A stretch of 64,000 bases of DNA from Paracoccaceae bacterium (lineage in GTDB: Bacteria; Pseudomonadota; Alphaproteobacteria; Rhodobacterales; Rhodobacteraceae), in NCBI GenBank assembly GCA_958296035.1, contig OY282431.1:3580037-3644036 (forward strand). Reading direction: 5' to 3'. Each line of letters starts with the position of its first letter. Positions within the stretch are counted from its first letter, which is position 1. Shown here piece by piece: positions 58,769 through 64,000 of the stretch. Below the pieces are notes generated by a model. That model was not told the DNA's origin. It searched no databases and worked only from the letters and a program-made list of their open reading frames with translations. The position numbers were made by a program, and so were the translations under genes.

Positions 58769-59022
58769 CCCCATTGATAGGTAAAGCTCCGGCCTTCGTT
58801 GTGCGTTGACTGTCGTCTCGGTGGGCGATAGTGTCAATCCTGTGTCGCCGGGGTTAACGCCTCGGCCTTCGTTGAGCGTTGTAAATATGTTCCATTGTCA
58901 GCCGCCATGCTCCCGTGTCGCCGGGGTTAACGCCTCGGCCTTCGTTGAGCGAGCTTGCGGATTTGGTTCGTTTGCGCTCCCACGTGGTGTCGCGGGGGTT
59001 AACGTCCTACTGGATTCAGACA
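58769..59022. CRISPR. Short degenerate CRISPR array
   Basis: Two identical 36-base repeats lie at 58842-58877 and 58915-58950 (begin GTGTCGCCGGGGTTAACG, end CTTCGTTGAGC). A degenerate copy at about 58769-58804 keeps only the 3' half, and another at about 58987-59022 keeps only the 5' half. Spacers are 58805-58841 (37), 58878-58914 (37) and 58951-58986 (36), unrelated to each other. The repeat can fold a stem of GCCGGGG with CCTCGGC around TTAACG. No cas genes are in the window. The repeat class is not one I can assign. It is most likely an abandoned array. Confidence 0.75.
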
Positions 59023-59080
59023 TTTCCAGCCATGTCATAGCCGATCTGGATGGCACTGAAGCTATTGATCCCCCGCAACG

Positions 59081-59397
59081 TCACAACAGGGCCGGGGCCG
59101 GGTTTGCCACAGTATTCCGTTCAGTTGCCAACCCGCGCACACACCCATGCCGCATAGGCCCAGGGATCCTCTCCGATGCGGGGTCTTCTGATTCTCGGTC
59201 GTCCCCTCCAGGTCTTGGTGCCACGCGATGCAGGGTTTCCAACACGTCACTGTCCTCGTTACCCGGTCCCTCATGCAGGATGTCGCCGACAGAGAGCAGG
59301 TAAAGTGCAGAAAGCCGCGTCAATGCGAGGGTAGAATCGGCTTGCCTGCCTGCCTCAAGTTGCGTAATGGCGGTGCAGTGAAGATCCAGTCTTTCTT
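59081..59397 (-). pseudogene. XRE-family regulator, N-terminally truncated
   Basis: The minus strand encodes ERLDLHCTAITQLEAGRQAD, then LALTRLSALYLLSVGDILHEG. This is helix 3 onward of an Xre-type helix-turn-helix domain. A stop lies directly before ERLD, so the first two helices and the start are missing. It is transcribed away from the CBASS operon, where a regulator gene would be expected. The C-terminal part (after GNEDSDVLE) is unfamiliar. Confidence 0.5.
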
Positions 59398-59441
59398 ATA
59401 ATTGTACAAATGATAAATAGTGAGCCGGGGGGTAATGAAAC

Positions 59442-59469
59442 TTGAATCGAGAATTTATAGTCTTATATA
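59442..59469 (+). promoter_or_regulatory. Candidate promoter of the CBASS operon
   Basis: TTGAAT at 59442-59447 and TATATA at 59464-59469 are spaced by 16 bases and lie 46 bases before the capV start. The region is markedly AT-rich compared with its surroundings. Confidence 0.45.
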
Positions 59470-59515
59470 GTCTGTTGCTACACGATCAGTCATACGACGA
59501 AAGTTAAGGGGGCAA

Positions 59516-60538
59516 ATGACAAATAGCACCGAATATCCGGGCCCGAAGAAACGCCGCCTCCTGTCCATTGACGGAGGCGGCATTCTCGGCACATTCCCGG
59601 CTGCCTTCTTGGCGGAACTCGAGCAGCATCTTGATCGCCCGATCGGATCCTATTTCGATCTGATCGCCGGAACTTCGACAGGTGGAATTATCGGTATTGC
59701 CTTGGCCCTTGGCCATCCCGCCTCGGAGATACTTGATCAGTACGAGAAACATGGGCCCAGGATATTCGGCCAGAACCGAGCCGGTCTTGCGAATGTCCTG
59801 GGCAGAATGCTACGCAACTGCCGGTGGCTGTATCGAAATAAGTACGATTCCAAGCCATTGAAGGACATGCTACGGAATGTGCTAGGCAATCGCCAAATCG
59901 GTCATGCGCAAGCCCGATTGGTGGTGCCGGCATGGGATCCAACCGCGCAATCTGTCTACCTTTACAAGACAGCACATCATCGGCGATTCAAGACGGATTT
60001 TCGGTCATTTGCTGTCGACGCGGCACTGTCGACCGCTGCCGCTCCCAGCTACTTCAAGCAGAATCAAACGCTGCACGATGTCGGCCTGCTAGACGGCGGT
60101 GTTTGGGCCAATAATCCGGTCGCCATCGCTGTCGTCGAGGCGATCTGGGTTCTGGGATGGGAACCGGAAAGCCTGCACGTCCTTAGTCTTGGTTGCCTGA
60201 AAGAAACCTATACGTTGCCGAAACGGGCAGGTCTCGGCAGGATCGGAATAAGAAATGCCATCAGGCTGTTCATGGACGGGCAGTCGCAGGGCGCCTTGGG
60301 AATGGCAAAGCTGCTGACCGGGGACGGACCCGATCGAAAAGCCCTGCACCGGATCAACCACACGGTCCCATCCGACGCCTACCGCATGGATGACAGCAAA
60401 ATGATCCCGGAACTTAAGGGGCTTGGACACTCGAAAGGCCGCCACCAGCTACCTGTGCTGAAACCCGTATTCTTTGATGTCCCAGCCGAGAAATTCACTC
60501 CTTGCTACAAATTGAAAGAGGATTGTCATGATGATTAA
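59516..60538 (+). CDS. capV: CBASS effector, patatin-like phospholipase CapV
   Basis: A 340-residue phospholipase that, in CBASS, is switched on by a cyclic dinucleotide and degrades the inner membrane. Motifs are the oxyanion loop SIDGGGILG (residues 17-25), the nucleophile elbow GTSTGG with Ser54, and the dyad Asp193 in LLDGGVWANNP. ATTAAAPSYF-like STAAAPSYF precedes it. The C-terminal part (WVLGWEPESLHVLSLGCL and beyond) is typical of CapV. The start follows AAGGGGG closely. It is the first gene of a three-gene operon: the CD-NTase start lies 11 bases before its stop. All catalytic residues are intact. Confidence 0.93.
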   Translation: MTNSTEYPGPKKRRLLSIDGGGILGTFPAAFLAELEQHLDRPIGSYFDLIAGTSTGGIIGIALALGHPASEILDQYEKHGPRIFGQNRAGLANVLGRMLRNCRWLYRNKYDSKPLKDMLRNVLGNRQIGHAQARLVVPAWDPTAQSVYLYKTAHHRRFKTDFRSFAVDAALSTAAAPSYFKQNQTLHDVGLLDGGVWANNPVAIAVVEAIWVLGWEPESLHVLSLGCLKETYTLPKRAGLGRIGIRNAIRLFMDGQSQGALGMAKLLTGDGPDRKALHRINHTVPSDAYRMDDSKMIPELKGLGHSKGRHQLPVLKPVFFDVPAEKFTPCYKLKEDCHDD

Positions 60539-61724
60539 TAAAATAGGATACTCGAACTTCTTGAATAATGTCGCGGAAGACATTGATATTCCACCCGGCA
60601 AGTATCAGCAGGCAGTCGATCGATACGAGTCGGTCGGGCGCTGGCTTGAGGATGGCAGCTATCTAGGTAGCGATGGAGCACCGGACATCTATCCGCAGGG
60701 CTCTTTCCAGCTGGGGACGGTCGTGAGACCGATAAGGGCCGGTGCCGAGGCAGATTTCGACATTGATCTCGTTTGCGAGTTGCCAATAAATAAAGATTCG
60801 ACATCCGCGTACATGGTGAAGAAAATGATCGGCGACCGCTTGAATGATCACAAGCGGTATCGGGATATGCGCGACGATGAGGGAAAGCGGTGCTGGACTA
60901 TCATTTATGCCGAGCAGGACGGCATTGGGTTTCACCTGGACGTATTGCCGTCGGTGCCCGACCGCCGATATTTCTCGGATACTTCCATCGCTATCACCGA
61001 TCGACAAGGAGGTTTCTACCAATGGTCGGCCAGCGACCCGAGGGGTTATGGCAAGTGGTTTAACGAGAAAAACCAGGCGGCCTTCGAGCAGGTCCAGCTT
61101 CAGCAGAGACGCTCGATCATGTCCAAGGCGCCGACAATTTACCTGTCGGTGGATAAAGTTCCCGATCAGTTGGTCCGCACGCCCCTGCAGCGCGCAATCC
61201 AAATCATGAAGCGGCACCGGGACGTGAAGTTCAACGGAGTGCAGGCAGCCAAATACGCGCCCATCTCCATGATTGTGACAACCTTGGCGGCCTATCTCTA
61301 TCAAAACGAGACTGATGTCTATGCGGCGCTTGCTGCGATCGTATCCAAACTGCATGGGCACGCGGGACTGGTCGAGAACCGCTCGATCGAACTGAAACTT
61401 TCGTCGCTAGATCTCATCCGGCGCATGTCGGACGGAACGTGGTATATAGGCAATCCGGTCAATGGCGAGGAGAATTTCGCGGACCGCTGGCACGAGGATA
61501 ACCACGCCCGTGCCCGAGCATTTTTTCTGTGGATAGACGCGCTAAAGAAAGATCTCGTGGATGTAATTGCAGAAAACCGGTTAGACACGGCAAGAAATCA
61601 ATTCAAGAAAGTGCTCGGGGCATCGGCAGTATCCGCACATCTAGGCCTGCTCTCGCTGACCGAGGTCGCGGCGAGCCCGGTTAAGGTCACTATCGAGAAT
61701 CCCGCGCGTCCCTGGAAACCCTGA
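60528..61724 (+). CDS. CBASS oligonucleotide cyclase (CD-NTase)
   Basis: Synthesises a cyclic nucleotide signal on phage infection. In the 398 residues, the nucleotidyltransferase core has QGSFQLGT (Gly58-Ser59), the metal-binding acids in EADFDIDLV (Asp78 and Asp80), and the third Asp138 in GFHLDVLPSVP. The C-terminal half (TPLQRAIQIMKRHRDVKF and later SLDLIRRMSDGTWYIGNP) is the helical nucleotide-binding domain of this group. It overlaps capV by 11 bases, and its stop directly abuts the GTG of the E2-like gene, so all three are cotranslated. The exact product cannot be read; a phospholipase effector usually goes with a cyclic dinucleotide. Confidence 0.92.
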   Translation: MMINKIGYSNFLNNVAEDIDIPPGKYQQAVDRYESVGRWLEDGSYLGSDGAPDIYPQGSFQLGTVVRPIRAGAEADFDIDLVCELPINKDSTSAYMVKKMIGDRLNDHKRYRDMRDDEGKRCWTIIYAEQDGIGFHLDVLPSVPDRRYFSDTSIAITDRQGGFYQWSASDPRGYGKWFNEKNQAAFEQVQLQQRRSIMSKAPTIYLSVDKVPDQLVRTPLQRAIQIMKRHRDVKFNGVQAAKYAPISMIVTTLAAYLYQNETDVYAALAAIVSKLHGHAGLVENRSIELKLSSLDLIRRMSDGTWYIGNPVNGEENFADRWHEDNHARARAFFLWIDALKKDLVDVIAENRLDTARNQFKKVLGASAVSAHLGLLSLTEVAASPVKVTIENPARPWKP

Positions 61725-62465
61725 GTGAAACGGACCCTTGCGTCAGAGATTGCTGAACTGCAGCAGAAGTATAGGGGTCTGACCAGGGTGCTGGAAACCG
61801 AGGCTTGTATCGAACTGTTGGGACCGCTGCAATTCGAGGCGTCAGCCGATGGTTACGAACCGATCACAGACGAGTTCGAGATCAAGTTGATAGTTCCAAG
61901 CTCGTACCCGAAGGAGCTTCCATGGGTGCGTGAGACTGGCGGACGAATCAAGGAGAACTACGAGCATGTGTTCAATAACGGAAAACTGTGCCTGGCAGTA
62001 CCCATTGAGGAGCGGCTGACATTTGAGCAGCAGCCGTCTCTTGTGGGCTTCGTGGACAAACTTCTCGTGCCCTACCTCTATGGCTACTGCTTCTGGGAAA
62101 AGCACGGCGAGCATCCCTTTGGTGAGAGGGAGCACGGAGAGGCGGGGATTGTCGGGTTCTATGTAGAGAAGCTCGGCCTGTCGGACGACATCCAAGTACT
62201 TGAGGTCTTGTTACATCTGCATCAATACGGGTACAGGGGGCACCATGACTGCCCGTGCGGAAGTGGTGCCAAGCTGCGGAATTGTCACGGACATGCGTTG
62301 AAGAAACTGTACCAGCTTCACACTTCGGAAACGGTGCGACGCGATTTCTGTGCCGTTCTCAAATATTGCCTCCAAAGGGACAGCGAGGGAGAACTGGAAT
62401 TACCTGCGGCACTGAAGCGACGAACTGGGAATTGCTTGGAAAAGACAGCCGGCAACTCGCGATAG
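61725..62465 (+). CDS. CBASS E2-like conjugating protein with SEC-C zinc motif
   Basis: Stand-alone E2 protein of the short type II CBASS class. The GTG start at 61725 immediately follows the cyclase stop. In 246 residues, the UBC-like fold is seen in FEIKLIVPSSYPKELPWV (residues 51-68) and NNGKLCLAVP, with the presumed catalytic Cys89. The C-terminal half carries CPCGSGAKLRNCHGH (Cys176, Cys178, Cys187, His188), a SEC-C zinc motif as in SecA. In such operons the E2 is thought to join the cyclase C-terminus to a target and prime it. The cyclase here ends ARPWKP, without an obvious Gly. The gene ends about 100 bases before an IS end. Confidence 0.85.
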   Translation: MKRTLASEIAELQQKYRGLTRVLETEACIELLGPLQFEASADGYEPITDEFEIKLIVPSSYPKELPWVRETGGRIKENYEHVFNNGKLCLAVPIEERLTFEQQPSLVGFVDKLLVPYLYGYCFWEKHGEHPFGEREHGEAGIVGFYVEKLGLSDDIQVLEVLLHLHQYGYRGHHDCPCGSGAKLRNCHGHALKKLYQLHTSETVRRDFCAVLKYCLQRDSEGELELPAALKRRTGNCLEKTAGNSR

Positions 62466-62689
62466 CACAAGGTGAGAAAAAAGAAACCGGCTTGAAGACA
62501 GGGAGGCGCGGATATGGCGGACTCGGAAGGTCATCTGTCTACCGGACAGATGCATAGTAATTAGGGGCAACTTACAGGGTAGCCGAATTGAATTGACTTT
62601 GAAATATCACGCTATTCGCAATACTGTACTGACCTATTGGGTATACGCAGTCAACAGCCTGACTGTCATTTTGTGGTTGTGGTGCGCAA

Positions 62690-63179
62690 ATGCTGCCTGT
62701 CAGGGCGGGGCGCCCTGGGCAACGAGGTCGGCAAGCCTCGGCACCGCCGGGGCCCCGGCTCCGCCGAGCCGGTTGCGCAGATAGTCCCAGTACAGGATGT
62801 CTAGCCTGGCACAGGTCTTCATCATGCTGAGGCAGCCATTGCCCGCTTACGCCTTCACCACCTGCGTGCGCTTGCGTAGCCGCTCGTCAGAGAACCGCCG
62901 ACCGCGACCCCTCTTCTGACCACCCTTGCCTTTGCTCCGCTGACCACCGGCGCCCGACCGCGATGAGCCCTTGCCCGACGCCAGGCCGCTCGGCTTCATA
63001 CGTGGCCGGGGCGAAAGCTTCCTGAGCCGCCTGATCTCGTCCTCCAGGGCCTCGACCAGCTCCCGGAGCTCGCTGAGCTGGGCCGTGAAGTCGGCAAGCT
63101 GCTCATCCCGTGCGGCAAGTTGTCGGTCACGCTTTCTGGCCTGCATGCGAGTATCCGGGGGATGGGAAGGCGTTTGCAC
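62690..63179 (-). pseudogene. IS66-like transposase (TnpC type), internally deleted
   Basis: On the minus strand, the N-terminal 110 residues show LSELRELVEALEDEIRRLRKLSPRPRMKPSGL then a Gly/Lys/Arg-rich stretch, as in IS66-type TnpC proteins. They stop at 62847. Directly after, in another frame, CARLDILYWDYLRNRL, then VPRLADLV matches the extreme C-terminus of the same type of transposase. The whole catalytic middle (about 300 residues) is missing. The 3' end of this relic is nested in the inverted-repeat element. Confidence 0.65.
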
Positions 63180-63613
63180 ACACGCCGCTGCGGTGGTTCG
63201 AGCGCCGTCGCAAGAAACTGCTGCCGGAGTCGGGAGGTGTGGAGAAGGTGATCCAGGCCCTTTGCTACCAGCGCAAGCGGGCCTCGACGGAGGCCGTTCG
63301 GGAGACGTTGACGACGATGCTCGGCACCTTTCGCAAGAACCGGTGGCGGATGCAGTATGCGAGTTTGCGAGAGGCGGTTCTGCCGTTCGGCGCGGGCGAT
63401 GTGGAGAGCACCGACAAGAAGCTGGTTACGGGTCGCAAGAAGGGTTGCGGGATGCGGTGGCGACGGCCGGTTGGACAAGCGGTGCTGAGCTTTGGAGCGC
63501 TGGAGCAATCGGGGCGTTTCGATGCTGCGCGGACGCATCTGATGGCCTCGCTGAGCGGCGGACTGGCGAACGATAATCGGCCCTGCGAGCAAGCGAAAAT
63601 GGCAGCAAAATGA
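63155..63613 (+). pseudogene. ISKra4-like transposase C-terminal remnant
   Basis: The plus strand encodes GGVEKVIQALCYQRKRAS, TFRKNRWRMQYASLREAVLPFGAGDVESTDKKLVTGRKKGCGMRW and AVLSFGALEQSGRFDAA. This is the C-terminal part of ISKra4-family transposases (consensus RMQYxxxRxxGLPIGSGxVEaxxKxLVxxRxKxSGMRW). The substitution of IGSG by FGAG and the lack of the N-terminal two-thirds show it is inactive. Confidence 0.7.
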
Positions 63614-63742
63614 AGCGCTAGAATGTCACCATAGCAGATTCACTCCCCAAGATAATGTGCGTGTCCAAAGCAAACGAATTGTCTTCCGGTCACTGCAAGC
63701 GCAGAACTCAACCGTACCTAAAATCCCTGGAAGTTGCCCCTA

Positions 63743-64000
63743 TTACGATGCATATTTGGGCAGTCCACCGCTGCAGAGGACAGGTGCGGTTCGGCTGACG
63801 TCGAGTATTCGTTCAGCATCGGCGATCTGGACTATGTCGCCAACTAACGGGACCACCTAGGCCGGTTGGCGACGCCCTTCAGAAATGGCGGGTATTTAGT
63901 TCCATTGCTAATATTTGCACTTGTCCAGAATATCCATCGTATCATTACACTAGCACGGATTATTCACGACACTCAGGTGGACCTAATGCTAGCGACTTTC
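63743..64000. other. Right end of window, no gene recognised
   Basis: About 260 bases after the insertion element. No open frame here resembles a known family; the window ends before any further gene is recognisable. Confidence 0.4.

Larger units (their letters stand above)
62562..63742. mobile_element. Inverted-repeat-bounded insertion element, chimeric
   Basis: TAGGGGCAACTTACAGGG at 62562-62579 and its near-perfect inverse (17 of 18 bases) at 63725-63742 bracket 1.18 kb. Outside them, ATGCAT with GTAA-like sequence also mirrors on both sides, so the symmetrical part may be longer. No clear target duplication was seen. Inside are two transposase relics of different families on opposite strands, so the ends may belong to only one of them. 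The left end lies 97 bases after the last CBASS gene. Confidence 0.65.

Noticed and set aside
61725-62465. SecA C-terminal fragment because of the SEC-C motif
   Set aside because: The rest of the protein has no SecA features; it has an E2-like YP...P / GKLCL pattern and sits in a CBASS operon.

Overview
The window looks like an alphaproteobacterial chromosome of moderate to high G+C. The evidence is a rho-mnmE-mnmG cluster read leftward with a perfect 16-bp parS palindrome at the mnmE/mnmG junction, a cysG-DUF2849-cysI-DUF934 sulfite-reduction operon, secA, an argJ-mutT pair, hemH, ubiG and ilvD. A second perfect parS lies 9.75 kb away, so the left end probably belongs to the origin-proximal chromosome-segregation region. 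I cannot name the genus. Broken genes and insertion-sequence fragments are very numerous, which suggests a genome losing genes, for example a host-associated or recently bottlenecked lineage, or a metagenome-derived assembly.

Layout. 1-3549: mnmG (cut by the window edge), mnmE, rho. 4046-4258: remnant of a Clp-fold serine protease. 4516-9065: leftward catabolic operon (phosphotransferase-like kinase, acyl-CoA dehydrogenase, CaiB-type CoA transferase, HMG-CoA-lyase-like enzyme), resembling bacterial pathways for 4-hydroxyacyl-CoA breakdown. 9460-10641: aminotransferase, followed by parS. 10730-16895: decaying metabolic block (fused and frameshifted hyuA/hyuB, FAD oxidoreductase, SDR, broken TRAP receptor, TnpB remnant). 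17106-20189: NTF2-like protein, sugar-acid epimerase/dehydrogenase, methionine aminopeptidase. 20432-24119: sulfite-reduction operon whose cysG lacks much of its methyltransferase domain and which has no cysH where one is expected. 24986-26740: eroded type I restriction/toxin-antitoxin block (hsdM end, hsdS start, ImmA/IrrE regulator, DUF4411 toxin start).

26752-40546 is mostly intact housekeeping: secA, aldo/keto reductase, TPP enzyme, SRPBCC protein, AbrB-type membrane protein, argJ, mutT, hemH, a BioC-like methyltransferase, ubiG and proline iminopeptidase. At 40419-45266 a 577-bp direct duplication (3' end of the iminopeptidase plus 5' half of an N-formylglutamate amidohydrolase) brackets 3.7 kb of foreign remnants: a frameshifted NYN-domain gene, transporter, IS630 and group II intron fragments, and a truncated ParA. 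This resembles single-crossover integration of a circular element.

The right third is an accessory, defence-rich region. 45668-47203 holds a serine-recombinase module in pieces. 47319-51989 encodes a 1556-residue DUF4011-helicase-nuclease-DUF3320 protein of the Hhe defence type. fadH-like and ilvD genes follow. Next come a frameshifted antitoxin, IS1380 and IS982 remnants, a two-and-two-half-repeat CRISPR relic, and a complete three-gene CBASS operon at 59516-62465 (patatin phospholipase, CD-NTase, stand-alone E2-like protein carrying a SEC-C zinc motif). An inverted-repeat-bounded IS chimera abuts the CBASS operon. The defence genes probably act independently: CBASS makes a cyclic nucleotide on infection that activates the membrane-degrading phospholipase, while the helicase-nuclease is a single-gene system.
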